NCBI RefSeq assembly: GCF_014649395.1
Contig: NZ_BMSY01000001.1
Span: 496,001-560,000 of the forward strand
Direction: 5' to 3'
DNA: 64,000 bases
DNA from: Streptomyces aureoverticillatus
Lineage (GTDB): Bacteria > Actinomycetota > Actinomycetes > Streptomycetales > Streptomycetaceae
Position numbers and translations under genes: made by a program. This document shows, in pieces, positions 23,925 through 32,618 of the stretch. The notes under the pieces are model-generated. The model worked only from the letters and a program-made list of their open reading frames with translations. It searched no databases and was not told where the DNA came from. Within the stretch, counting starts at the first letter, position 1. Each line of letters opens with the position of its first letter.

Positions 23925-25052
23925 TTGATCTGGTGGCGTCGGGTAGCGGAGGAGAACTACGGGCTCCTGTCGGTGTGGCTCGCGCAGCCGCACGTCGCGC
24001 GGTGGTGGAACCACGACGCGTCCCTGGAGAGGATCGCGCGGGACTTTGGCCCTGCGGCGCGCGGCGAGGAGTCGTCAGAGGCCCTGCTGGTCATGCTGGA
24101 AGCCATACCGGTCGGCCTGGTCCGGCGGCGCCGGTTCACCGACCACCCGAGGCATGTGGCAGAGCTGGAAGGTCAGATCGAGGTGCCCGACGGGGCGGTG
24201 ACCATCGACTACCTGATCGGCGATCCCGCGCGGATCGGCCAGGGCCTCGGCCCTCTCGTCATCCGGGAGACCGTGGCGTCCACCTGGACCGTCCACGAGG
24301 ACACACCCGCCATCATCGTCCCCGTCCTCATCGCCAACCGCGCGTACTGGCGGGCCCTGGAGAAGGCGGGGCTTTATCGCGTCGGCAGCGCCGACCTGAC
24401 CCCGGACAACCCGGACGACGGCCGCGCCCATTACGTCTATCGCGTGGACCGGCCGAGGAAGGTTCAGGCGACGGCTGGCACAACGGGGAAGCAGTACGAC
24501 GCTACTGAACATCATGACGTGAGAGTCCACGATGGCCCGGCAGTTCGCTCCGACTCGGCAAAGCGCCAGGACGCGGTAGCGGGCGACTCCGCCGAAGAAC
24601 ACGACAGGCCTGGTCGCCCCGGAGGGCTGGCCATCGTGCTCTGGCTCGCTCTGCCTCTGGCGTTGTTGTGGTGGGGAATCGTGGCTGCCAGCACTGACGG
24701 GTACGACGGTGAGGCTTGCGGCGAGGTCGGAGCCTTCGCTGACCGCTGCGTCGCGGCGCTCGCCCAGGGAGAGGAGTGGGGAGGACGCCACCTGCTCTAC
24801 GCCGCGCTGCTCGGCCTGGTGCTTCTCGTGCTCCCTCCGGGCGACGGATACGCCGCAGCCGCGCGTCGACCGGTGTTCGCCCTCGCGATGGTGTGCCTGC
24901 TCGCCAGTGTGGTGATCAACGCCAATGCCACGCGCTACCACAGCAAAGGCAACGAGCTGAACAATCCCGCCATGCGGGCGCCCCACTCCGCGCCGACGTT
25001 GCTTCCCGCGTCGTCAGCTTCCGGAACAGCCCCGTCCGATCTGCGGCCCTGA
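23925..25052 (+). CDS. AAC(6')-type GNAT acetyltransferase with membrane tail
   Basis: The N-terminal roughly 170 residues are a GNAT domain like AAC(6')-type acetyltransferases: WLAQPHVARWWNHDASLERI, GAVTIDYLIGDPARIGQGLG, then VPVLIANRAYWRALEKAGLY. Such enzymes transfer acetyl from acetyl-CoA to amines; some act on aminoglycosides, others on siderophore precursors. It continues in frame through a charged linker into three hydrophobic segments (LAIVLWLALPLALLWWGIVA; LLYAALLGLVLLVLP; FALAMVCLLASVVINANA). The TTG at 23925 is chosen because the GNAT domain begins right there; an ATG at 23844 is in frame but adds sequence without domain character. GNAT plus membrane tail is unusual and could be a fusion after loss of a stop. 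Confidence 0.72.
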   Translation: MIWWRRVAEENYGLLSVWLAQPHVARWWNHDASLERIARDFGPAARGEESSEALLVMLEAIPVGLVRRRRFTDHPRHVAELEGQIEVPDGAVTIDYLIGDPARIGQGLGPLVIRETVASTWTVHEDTPAIIVPVLIANRAYWRALEKAGLYRVGSADLTPDNPDDGRAHYVYRVDRPRKVQATAGTTGKQYDATEHHDVRVHDGPAVRSDSAKRQDAVAGDSAEEHDRPGRPGGLAIVLWLALPLALLWWGIVAASTDGYDGEACGEVGAFADRCVAALAQGEEWGGRHLLYAALLGLVLLVLPPGDGYAAAARRPVFALAMVCLLASVVINANATRYHSKGNELNNPAMRAPHSAPTLLPASSASGTAPSDLRP

Positions 25053-25202
25053 GCCGACAAACCTCGCCCCACCAGGATCGCGGCCGTGAGCGCCATTCGT
25101 TTCCCCTAGCGGGCTTTCGCGCAGCCGTGGCAGCGGCACAGCCAGGTGCTCACGCAGTTCTCGCTCGGTCCGCCCGCCGCCCCGCCGGCACGAGAAATCC
25201 CT

Positions 25203-26093
25203 CTAGTCCCCCAGAATCGACCCGAAGTCCGATCCCGACCCGAGGAACATCCCCGCCGCGACCAGAATCATGGTCGCGGGCAGCATGAAGATTAGCGTCG
25301 CCATCGTCGCCTTGGGTATGGACTTCGCCGCGCGGCGCCGAGCGATCTGGGCATCGGTGCGGCGCATGTCAGTGGCCAACTGGATCAAGGTCTCGGCGAT
25401 GGGCGAGCCCAGCTCCTCACCCTGCTGGAGGGCGGAGACAAACTGGGCCACCTGCTCGGATGAGTTTCGCTTCCGCAGTTCGTCGAAGGCCTGTCGACGG
25501 CTCACGCCCATGTCCATCTGGCGGAGACTGATCCGGAGTTCGTCCGCCCAAGGGCCCTCGTACTTCTCGGCCACGCGGTCCAGCGCCTGCCGGAAGCTCA
25601 AGCCTGCGGAGACGACGACCGCCAGGACATCCAGGAAGTCCGGGAGCGTGCGGTCAATGACTTCGCGGCGTTCACGGATGGCCTGCCAAATCAGGGCGTC
25701 GGCAGCGCCTGCACCGAAGGCCACCGTGACCGCGGTGAAGAAATACTGGCCGTCGGTGAGGAAGACCAGACCAAGGACCGCGCCGAAGACCCCGTACACC
25801 GCCCGCCGAGCCGCGTAGCGGTCGATCGTGAGGCCGCCCGGGTTGCCCGCCATGTCGATGCGGCGGCGTTTGGCGGACACCCGCTTCGGGCCCATGAGGC
25901 GCAGCACGAGTGGCGCGAAACGCATGCCCAGGCGGTCCACCGCCCCGCCCGCGACCGAGACTCGTGACGCGCCCACCTCCAGGGCCACGGCCAGGTCGGC
26001 CGGGAGCTTCGCCTCCGCGCGGTACATGCGGATGCCCTGCGCGGCGCCGGCCACGGCCAGGCCCATCAGCGCGGCGAGCAGCAGTGCGGTCAC
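25203..26093 (-). CDS. tadC: TadC, type II/IV secretion F-family membrane protein
   Basis: A 296-aa protein: N-terminal helix, basic loop (GPKRVSAKRRRIDMAGNPGG), paired helices, then the T2SSF domain with LPDFLDVLAVVVSAGLSFRQ, ALDRVAEKY and EELGSPIAETLIQLATDMRR. The last helix is LIFMLPATMILVAAGMFLG. TadC and TadB form the inner-membrane platform on which TadA drives Flp pilus assembly. GTG start 26093, 50 bp after the tadB stop; tadA and tadE are further upstream in the same orientation, so one operon is likely. Convergent with the GNAT gene; the 150-bp gap shows no clear terminator. Confidence 0.93.
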   Translation of the reverse strand: MTALLLAALMGLAVAGAAQGIRMYRAEAKLPADLAVALEVGASRVSVAGGAVDRLGMRFAPLVLRLMGPKRVSAKRRRIDMAGNPGGLTIDRYAARRAVYGVFGAVLGLVFLTDGQYFFTAVTVAFGAGAADALIWQAIRERREVIDRTLPDFLDVLAVVVSAGLSFRQALDRVAEKYEGPWADELRISLRQMDMGVSRRQAFDELRKRNSSEQVAQFVSALQQGEELGSPIAETLIQLATDMRRTDAQIARRRAAKSIPKATMATLIFMLPATMILVAAGMFLGSGSDFGSILGD

Positions 26094-26143
26094 CGGCCTT
26101 CAGCTCCCCTCGATCACGTACACGTGCACGTACGCGCTCACCG

Positions 26144-27091
26144 TCACACCTCGATCTTTCCCAGGCGCCTGATCACGAAGAAGCCCACCGCGTACAGGCC
26201 GAGCGAGATCAGGATCAGGGTCTGGCCGAGGGGGGAGCCCGTCACGCGCTCCAGCGCGCCCTCGTTGGAGGAGTTGATCAGGAGGAGCGAGCCCAGGCCC
26301 AGGAGCGGGACCGTGAACGCCGTCGCGTGGACCTCCGACAGCATCGTGCGGACCTCGCGCCTCGTCTCCTTGCGGTCCTCCAGGGTCTGCGTCAGGTTGC
26401 GCAGGGAGTTGACGACCGATCCGCCCGCCTTGTTGGACAGGACCAACGTCGTGACCAGCACTATCAGTTCGCGGGACGGGAGGCGTTGGGCCAGTTCCTC
26501 CAGGGTGTCGTCGATGGAACGGCCGAGGGTCAGTTGGTGGGCCACGTGGGAGAGTTCCTCGCCTGCGGGCGCCTCCAGTTCCTCCGCCGCCATCGCGAGC
26601 GACGTACGCAGGGCCAGGCCCGCCGCCGTCGCGTTCGCGAGGATGCGGGCCACGTCGGGGAGCTGGTTGATGAACGCCTCGATGCGCTTCTGCCGCTGCC
26701 AGTTGAGAAAGATGACGGAACTCCAGACGGCCACGACCGCGGCGATGGGTCCGAAGAAGGGGGCCAGGGACGCCGCCGCTATCAGCCAGAGGGCCGCGAC
26801 CACCGCCATGACGTACGTGAAGAACTCGCCGGGAGTGAGGTCCAGGCCGGTCGCGGACAGGCGCAGTTGGAGTTCGCGGCCCAGGCGTGTGCGGCGCAGG
26901 CGGCGGTCGACGGCCGTGAAGCGGCGGGTGCGGCCGCCGCTTTCCAGGGCCGGCCGGGCGCCCTCGCCCGCCAGGCGGTCCTCCAGCGCCCGGCGCTGGG
27001 CGCGTCCGGACGCGTACGTCTGGAGCCCGGCGACGGCCAGCGTGCCGGTGAGGAGCGTGGCACCGAGGGCCAGCGCGGTGGGGTGGTCCAT
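26144..27091 (-). CDS. tadB: TadB, type II/IV secretion F-family membrane protein
   Basis: A 315-aa protein with the same F-domain plan as TadC: N-terminal helix, cytosolic basic segment (SGGRTRRFTAVDRRLRRTRL), two central helices, then INQLPDVARILANATAAGLA, LGRSIDDTLEELAQRLPSRE and LVLSNKAGGSVVNSLRNLTQ. C-terminal helices end LYAVGFFVIRRLGKIEV. ATG 27091, 37 bp after the tadA stop. Together with TadC it forms the hetero-oligomeric platform of the Flp pilus machine. Confidence 0.93.
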   Translation of the reverse strand: MDHPTALALGATLLTGTLAVAGLQTYASGRAQRRALEDRLAGEGARPALESGGRTRRFTAVDRRLRRTRLGRELQLRLSATGLDLTPGEFFTYVMAVVAALWLIAAASLAPFFGPIAAVVAVWSSVIFLNWQRQKRIEAFINQLPDVARILANATAAGLALRTSLAMAAEELEAPAGEELSHVAHQLTLGRSIDDTLEELAQRLPSRELIVLVTTLVLSNKAGGSVVNSLRNLTQTLEDRKETRREVRTMLSEVHATAFTVPLLGLGSLLLINSSNEGALERVTGSPLGQTLILISLGLYAVGFFVIRRLGKIEV

Positions 27092-27128
27092 CAGCCGGTC
27101 GCTTTCCTCGTATCCGTATCCGTGTTCA

Positions 27129-28469
27129 TCAGCCGATCGCTTCCCTGGTGTTCAGTACGTCGATCGCCTCCGCCACGCCGTACGCCGGCGGCACCGGCTC
27201 CCCCGCGACGTACAGCCTCTCCGCGACCGGGCGCGGCAGCGGCAGGTGCTCGAAGTAGCCGTGGACGACGCGGTCGGGGCCCACCGGGCGCGGTACGAAT
27301 CGGGTCACGGGCGCGATGCGGAACTGCTGGCGGCCGTGGCTGACCAGGAGCACGATCTCGGCGACCTTGCGGGAGCCGTCGGCGTGCCGGGCGAGCTGGA
27401 CGACCACGTCCACGGCCGAGTTGATCTGGTCGCGGAGGGCCTCGAAGGGGACCTGGACCTCCGACATGGAGCCGAGGGTCTGGAGCCTCGTCAGCGCGTC
27501 CTCGGCCGTGTTCGCGTGGACGGTGGCGAGGGAGCCGTCGTGGCCCGTGGACATGGCCTGCAGCATGTCCAGGGTCTCGCCGCCGCGGACCTCGCCGACG
27601 ATGATGCGGTCGGGGCGCATGCGGAGCGAGTTCCGGACCAGGTCTCGGATGGTTATTTGGCCCTTGCCCTCGACGTTGGGTGGCCGGGATTCGAGGCGGA
27701 TCACGTGGTCCTGCTGGAGCTGGAGTTCCGCGGAGTCCTCGATGGTGATGATGCGTTCGTGGGCGGGGAGCAGGCCTGAGAGGGCGTTCAGGAGCGTGGT
27801 CTTGCCCGAGCCCGTGCCTCCGCTCACGATGATGTTGAAGCGGGCGCGTACGAACGCGGCCATCAGCATCAGCATGTGCTCGTCGAGCGAGCCGAGGCCG
27901 ATGAGTTCGGGCAGCGTGTACGCGCGCGGGAAGCGGCGGATGGTGAGCGTCGCGCCGGTGAGGGCCAGCGGCGGGATGATGACGTTGACGCGTTCGCCGG
28001 TGGGCAGGCGGGCGTCGACCATGGGGTTCGACTCGTCGACGCGGCGGTTCACGGTGGAGACGATGCGTTCGATCGTCTGCATGAGCTGGTCTTCGGAGGC
28101 GAAGCGCAGGGGGAGCTGTTCGACCCGGCCCGCCCGCTCCACGAAGATCGATTCGGGGCCGTTGACCATGATCTCCGTGATGGAGGCGTCGGCGAGCAGC
28201 GGTTCGAGCACGCCGAGGCCGAGCGCCTCGTCGACGACGCGGCGCACCAGGTGGGCGCGCTCGGAGGAGGAGAGGACCGGGCCCTCGCGGCTGATGATGT
28301 GGTTGAGGACGCGTTCCAGGCGGACGCGGCGGTCGGACGCCGTCAGGGACGACATCTCGGCGAGGTCGATCTCTTCGAGCAGCTTCGCGCGGTACGTCGC
28401 CACGAGGCTGTCGTCGCGGTTGGGGGCGGCGGCGTCGGCGGGCGCGGCGATGCGGGCTCGCAGGCTCAT
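27129..28469 (-). CDS. tadA: TadA/CpaF secretion ATPase
   Basis: A 446-aa CpaF-type hexameric ATPase. The N-terminal domain (RDDSLVATYRAKLLEEIDLA) is followed by the NTD2 motif ITEIMVNGPESIFVERAGRV. The RecA-like core has Walker A SGGTGSGKTTLLNALSG, an Asp box (RIITIEDSAELQLQ), Walker B MRPDRIIVGEVRGGETLDML and the His box STGHDGSLATVHAN. It energises pilus extension (and possibly retraction) in tad systems. ATG 28469 (MSLRARIAAPADA) was chosen; the frame remains open upstream to 29354 but that part overlaps tadE and the CpaE fusion and is a shadow. It starts 5 bp after the tadE stop. Confidence 0.94.
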   Translation of the reverse strand: MSLRARIAAPADAAAPNRDDSLVATYRAKLLEEIDLAEMSSLTASDRRVRLERVLNHIISREGPVLSSSERAHLVRRVVDEALGLGVLEPLLADASITEIMVNGPESIFVERAGRVEQLPLRFASEDQLMQTIERIVSTVNRRVDESNPMVDARLPTGERVNVIIPPLALTGATLTIRRFPRAYTLPELIGLGSLDEHMLMLMAAFVRARFNIIVSGGTGSGKTTLLNALSGLLPAHERIITIEDSAELQLQQDHVIRLESRPPNVEGKGQITIRDLVRNSLRMRPDRIIVGEVRGGETLDMLQAMSTGHDGSLATVHANTAEDALTRLQTLGSMSEVQVPFEALRDQINSAVDVVVQLARHADGSRKVAEIVLLVSHGRQQFRIAPVTRFVPRPVGPDRVVHGYFEHLPLPRPVAERLYVAGEPVPPAYGVAEAIDVLNTREAIG

Positions 28470-28474
28470 GCGGG

Positions 28475-28888
28475 TCAGCCTCCTGCGTCGGGGTCGTCGT
28501 TGGGCATCGTCGCGGACTTGGTGACGGTCCAGTCGGTGTCGACGAAGGGGAGGAGGGTGGGGACCTGGACCTTGACGGTGGCGGTCGACGTCTCGCCGCT
28601 CCCGGTGGGGGCATCGACGTCGGCGTCGAGCCCGCTGTCCATCGCCGCGTGCCCCGCCGCCTCGCCGCCGCCCTCCCCCTGCGAGGCCACCCGGGCCGCC
28701 GCCCGCGCCCCGGAACCGGCCTGGTTCGCGGCGTAGCCGACGAGGCCGAGCTGGATCGCGGCGAGGCCGATGATGAGGAGGAGGGGGAGGAAGCCGGCGA
28801 ACTCGAGCATGGAGACGCCTGCGTCGTCGAAGCGGCGGCGGCGCCTTGCCGTACGAAGCCGCGCGGCTCGCCGCAGCCCGCCCCTCAC
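28475..28888 (-). CDS. TadE-like pseudopilin
   Basis: A 137-aa protein: an Arg-rich leader, then the TadE processing motif DDAG|VSMLEFAGF with Glu at +5 and Phe at +6, a hydrophobic helix (LPLLLIIGLAAIQLGLVGYA) and an extracellular domain ending TMPNDDPDAGG. TadE is a minor pseudopilin cleaved by the prepilin peptidase. GTG 28888 overlaps the stop of the upstream CpaE-TadE fusion gene (GTGA), so translation is coupled, and tadA follows 5 bp later. Confidence 0.87.
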   Translation of the reverse strand: MRGGLRRAARLRTARRRRRFDDAGVSMLEFAGFLPLLLIIGLAAIQLGLVGYAANQAGSGARAAARVASQGEGGGEAAGHAAMDSGLDADVDAPTGSGETSTATVKVQVPTLLPFVDTDWTVTKSATMPNDDPDAGG

Positions 28889-30537
28889 GGCGAGTCCTCC
28901 CCCTCGCGCGCCGCCCCCGCCTCCGCGTCGACGGACCACCCCGTCTCCACGCCGGGGAAGAACAGCGGCACGTCGACGTCGACGCTGGCCTTCCACACGT
29001 CGCCCTCCTGCGCGCAGGAGATCGAGGCGCTCTGCCAGGCGTCGGGCAGGTGCTCCCGCCCGGCGGCGTCGCAGGCACCCGCCGCAGCACCGTCCCCGTG
29101 CACCGCCGCCGCAGCCGTAGCCGCCCGAGCCGCCTCGTCCGCCGCGTTCCCGGCCAACGAGTACGTGTATCCGTACAACGCGCACTGCCACAGAATCCCG
29201 ATGACGGTGAGCAGCAGCGGGAACATCCCGGCGAATTCGAGAGTGACCGCACCGCGGTCGCCGCGATCGCCCCGGTCGCCCCGCTCGGACTTCCCGAGCC
29301 GCCGCGTCCCGCGGCCCCCCTTGCGCGCGTGCCCCGCGGACTCCGGCTCCACAAGACCCAGCTCCCCTGCGAGCCCCCACAGCGCCTGCTTGACCGTCGA
29401 CTTGCTGTCGAGGTCCTGGAGGCGGCCCGCGTCGACGGGGGCCTGGAGTTCCTTGGGGACGTCCGGGACCGTGGCTCGGGCCGCCCGCGTGCCGGTGACG
29501 CGGGCGACGAGCGACGGCTGGATCTCGGTGCCGCGCGCCGCCCGGTTGACGACCGTCACCGTCTCCTCCGCCTTGCGGATCTGGAGCCGGTCCCACAGCC
29601 GCACCATGCGCTTGGCGGCGCGCACGGCCACCACGTCGGGGGTTACCAGGAGGACGGCCTGGTCGGCCATCTCTATGGCGGTGGCGGTGGCGGATGTGAC
29701 GTACGTACCGCAGTCGACGACCACGACGTCGTACCGCCCGCGCAGCGCGTTGACCGTCTGCCGGGCGACGCGGTCGGTGATCTCCTCGCCGCGCTCGCCG
29801 TCGGCGGGCGCGAGCAGCAGGCCGACGCCGGACTCGTGGGCGTACACCGCGTCCTGGACGACGCGCGGCGAGATGTCGCTGATGGAAGCGAGGTCGGCGA
29901 CGGAGCGGCGGAACTGCACGTCCAGGTAGGAGGCGACGTCGCCGGACTGGAGGTCCAGGTCGAGCAGGGCGGTGCTGCGGCCGGACGCCTGCGCGGCGAG
30001 GGCGAGTTGGACGGCGGTGAGGGTGGTGCCGACGCCGCCCTTGGCGCCGGTGACGGCCACGACCTGCCCGCCGCCTGGCACCGCGGCGCCCGGCCCGCCG
30101 CCGTACAGCTCCACGGCCGTGCTGCCCAGGTGCCGCCGCATCCCCGCCGACCAGGCGGACGCGGCCTGCACCCGCTCGGCGAGGGCGTCGTAGGCGAGCG
30201 GGAACGTGACGATGCCGCGGGCGCCGCTGTCCATCGCGGCGGTCAGCAGCGCGGGGCTGGTGTCGGCGGTGACGAGCACGACGCCCACCGCGGGGAACCG
30301 CAGCACCAGGTCGCGGATCAGGTCGAGGGCGGGCACGGGCGCGATGCGTTCGTGTACGAGGACGACCTCGGGCAGCTCGTCGAGGGACTCGGCGGCGAGG
30401 CGGGCCAGGGTGTCCAGGAGCACGGTGGAGTCCGGTACGGGCGCGGCGGGTTCGGCGTCCGGCAGCTGCGCGGCGAGGCCGGTGAGGGTGCGCGCCGCGT
30501 CCAGGTCGCCGACGGCGGGCAGGATTCGGGTGGTCAC
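28885..30537 (-). CDS. CpaE/TadZ-like MinD ATPase fused to a TadE-like pseudopilin
   Basis: A 550-aa protein. Residues about 1-135 are a receiver-like domain (VVLVTADTSPALLTAAMDSG). Residues about 145-390 are a MinD/CpaE ATPase with VAVTGAKGGVGTTLTAVQLA, STALLDLDLQSGDVASYLDV and YDVVVVDCGTYVTSATATAI. After a basic linker with a GDRGDRGDRG repeat comes a complete TadE domain, with processing motif DRG|AVTLEFAGM, helix FPLLLTVIGILWQCALYGYT and an extracellular part. CpaE normally sits at the pole in the cytosol, and TadE is cleaved and membrane-bound. An internal GTG at 29352 with GGGGAG 9 nt before it could instead initiate a separate TadE. Either a true fusion or two products from one frame is possible. 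Confidence 0.85.
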   Translation of the reverse strand: MTTRILPAVGDLDAARTLTGLAAQLPDAEPAAPVPDSTVLLDTLARLAAESLDELPEVVLVHERIAPVPALDLIRDLVLRFPAVGVVLVTADTSPALLTAAMDSGARGIVTFPLAYDALAERVQAASAWSAGMRRHLGSTAVELYGGGPGAAVPGGGQVVAVTGAKGGVGTTLTAVQLALAAQASGRSTALLDLDLQSGDVASYLDVQFRRSVADLASISDISPRVVQDAVYAHESGVGLLLAPADGERGEEITDRVARQTVNALRGRYDVVVVDCGTYVTSATATAIEMADQAVLLVTPDVVAVRAAKRMVRLWDRLQIRKAEETVTVVNRAARGTEIQPSLVARVTGTRAARATVPDVPKELQAPVDAGRLQDLDSKSTVKQALWGLAGELGLVEPESAGHARKGGRGTRRLGKSERGDRGDRGDRGAVTLEFAGMFPLLLTVIGILWQCALYGYTYSLAGNAADEAARAATAAAAVHGDGAAAGACDAAGREHLPDAWQSASISCAQEGDVWKASVDVDVPLFFPGVETGWSVDAEAGAAREGEDSP

Positions 30538-30589
30538 GCGCGGCCTCCCTCGGCCCGGGGAACGTACATGAGTGGCCCCCTACTCGTGC

Positions 30590-31303
30590 TCACTTGTCTT
30601 CGTCCAAGGTGTACGTGCGGTCGCCGCGCGGCACGTCGGCCTCGCCTCCGCGGCCGACGAGGGCGAGCCGCACGTGTGAGGCGAACGACTCGGCGTACGC
30701 GACGCGTTGGGCGTCCTTGGTGTCGAGGGCGAACGTGATCGGCACGGCCTCGCTCTCGCGGCGCCGGGAGCGGTCGTCGTCGGGGTCGGCGTCGAGCGAC
30801 GTCAGCTTGCCCACGTCGATGACCTTCGCGCTCTCGACGATGACCTTCGACTGGTCGGTGCCCTTCTCGTCCTCGGCCTTGAAGGTGGCGTAGATGTTGA
30901 CGGTCGAGCCCGGCGTGATCTTTCCGGCGACGCCCGTCGCGGCGTCGATCATGATCGCGATCTCCTGCTGTCCGGGCTCCAGTTGGGGCCGCTTCACGAT
31001 CATGTCGGTCTGCAGCAGCGAGCCCTTGCGCAGCTGGGTGACCGCGATCTTGCCCCGGATCTCCCTCAGGTTGGTCACGGCGTTGTCGGACAGCCACCGC
31101 TCGGGCATCTCGACCTTCTTGAACTGGTCGGGCTCCAGCTCCTTGTAGGGCGCGACGTCCGTCTTGAGTTCGTACGCCTCGACCTCGGGCCCGACCTTGG
31201 AGTTCACGTCACGGATCACCGAGAGCACGCCGGCGAACGCGCCGAGCGCGCACAGGACCGACAGGACCAGCAGGATGACACCGCGGCGCTGGCGTGAATT
31301 CAT
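30590..31303 (-). CDS. cpaB: CpaB/RcpC, Flp pilus assembly protein
   Basis: A 237-aa protein with an N-terminal signal-anchor (GVILLVLSVLCALGAFAGVL), a SAF domain (VAPYKELEPDQFKKVEMPER; TQLRKGSLLQTDMIV) and a C-terminal RcpC-type domain (EIAIMIDAATGVAGKITPGS, VNIYATF; DTKDAQRVAYAESFASHVRL). CpaB/RcpC is the periplasmic or wall-zone assembly factor of tad systems. ATG 31303; it precedes the CpaE fusion by 52 bp in the same direction and is likely the first pilus-assembly gene of the operon. Confidence 0.92.
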   Translation of the reverse strand: MNSRQRRGVILLVLSVLCALGAFAGVLSVIRDVNSKVGPEVEAYELKTDVAPYKELEPDQFKKVEMPERWLSDNAVTNLREIRGKIAVTQLRKGSLLQTDMIVKRPQLEPGQQEIAIMIDAATGVAGKITPGSTVNIYATFKAEDEKGTDQSKVIVESAKVIDVGKLTSLDADPDDDRSRRRESEAVPITFALDTKDAQRVAYAESFASHVRLALVGRGGEADVPRGDRTYTLDEDK

Positions 31304-31418
31304 GGGCCGGACTACCTACCTCGATCGATCGTGCAGCGAGTGCGTGTGGCTACGGACAGTGAGCGGGGTGGTGCGTGGGACGTCGGATGCGTGGTACGTA
31401 CGCAAGGGGGGCGGCCTG

Positions 31419-32321
31419 TTATGTCGCGCCGCGGGGCAAGGCGCGTACTCGTGGTTCGGCGGCCGCCGTGTTCACGGGCTGCATCGGCGCGGCGCAGAAG
31501 GCGCAGCGGTCACCGATGAGTTCGAGACCGCACCAGTGGCAGTCCTCCCTCCGCACGGACGACACCAGTTGGTAGAGCACGGAGATGTCCGGGATGGCGG
31601 CGGCGAACTCGACGAGCTTGCCGGTGGCCCACCACCGGGCCGACTCGCCGGGCAGCGGCACGTCCGCGGAGCCCTGCACGTTCCACGCGGGCGCCAGCTC
31701 GCCGACCACCCAGTCGGGCGCCAGCTGCCCGGCGGCGTAGAGCAGCTTCGTACTGAACCCGGGGCCCTGCAGCAGCGCGTCGCCGCCGCCGCTCACCTTG
31801 ACCAGCTCGGGCCGCGGCGTCGCGAGGACCGCGAACTGGGCGCCCGGCACCCAGGACTTGGCGTGCGACCGGAGCGTGACGGGCACGCGGTCGAGCCTGG
31901 CGACGGAGCCGAGGAGCGCGCCCGCGTAGATGTAGTGGCTGAGCAGCCGGGCGGCGCAGGCGAGCACGCCCGGGCTGAAGTCGCAGATCGACAACTGCCG
32001 TAACTGGAGGGCGAGGACGGAGAGCCCGAGCGGCGGCAGGTCACTGCGCACGAGCGCGATCCGGTCGCTCTCAAGGACCGACCGGATGGCGTGCAGCCGA
32101 TGCCGTACGGAGTCCGGGGCGGAGGCCGGGCACAGCACGATCACGTACCCGTGGTACTCGATGAGCGTGTGCATCTCGGTGAGCGCGTCGTCCAGCGAGT
32201 GCGCCATTGCGTGCGCCTTCGGCGACCGGGCGGCGCTCTGCAGGACGGTGGCGGTGGGGGTGTGGCGGTCGGGCGAGGGCAGCACCAGCTCGGGGCTGGT
32301 GACGGCTATCGCGGTCGGCAT
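31419..32321 (-). CDS. Tad-linked protein with C-terminal zinc ribbon
   Basis: A 300-aa protein with no signal peptide. The first roughly 240 residues are an unrecognised alpha/beta domain (LPPLGLSVLALQLRQLSICD; KSWVPGAQFAVLATPRPELV). Residues about 265-285 form a clear zinc ribbon CHWC(11)CAFC: EDCHWCGLELIGDRCAFCAA. ATG 32321 is chosen; a GTG two codons earlier is also possible. It lies 115 bp upstream of cpaB in the same orientation, so association with the pilus locus is likely but its task is unknown. Zinc-ribbon ends often mediate protein or DNA contacts. Confidence 0.8.
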   Translation of the reverse strand: MPTAIAVTSPELVLPSPDRHTPTATVLQSAARSPKAHAMAHSLDDALTEMHTLIEYHGYVIVLCPASAPDSVRHRLHAIRSVLESDRIALVRSDLPPLGLSVLALQLRQLSICDFSPGVLACAARLLSHYIYAGALLGSVARLDRVPVTLRSHAKSWVPGAQFAVLATPRPELVKVSGGGDALLQGPGFSTKLLYAAGQLAPDWVVGELAPAWNVQGSADVPLPGESARWWATGKLVEFAAAIPDISVLYQLVSSVRREDCHWCGLELIGDRCAFCAAPMQPVNTAAAEPRVRALPRGAT

Positions 32322-32618
32322 CCGCACACCCCCGGCTCCAAGTCCTCGCGCCCACGTGGTCGCCCTACCGGCCGACCTGGGCCTCCTGCCTGAGCACCAT
32401 ATCCAGGCAGGGGCCACCTCAACACCCAACTTCCCACTGTTCACCTATGGGTTCGCCTCGGAGAACCCTCCGCGCGGATCGCCCGAAGGGTACTGACCGG
32501 CCGGCGCCCTCCGCGGGCGCGACTCCCCTGCGAGGACATGCGGGAACCCGAACCGGACACACGTGCAGGAATGCTCCGCCTCCCCCTCACCGCACACATC
32601 ACGCCACCTTCCGGGCGC

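Noticed and set aside
29230..29300. GDRGDRGDRG repeat as a possible frameshift site separating CpaE and TadE
   Set aside because: The frame is continuous as given; slippage is possible but the sequence alone does not show it.
28470..29354. Upstream extension of the tadA frame
   Set aside because: Overlaps the TadE and CpaE-TadE genes in another frame and is Arg/Pro/Gly-rich; TadA family members begin near 28469.
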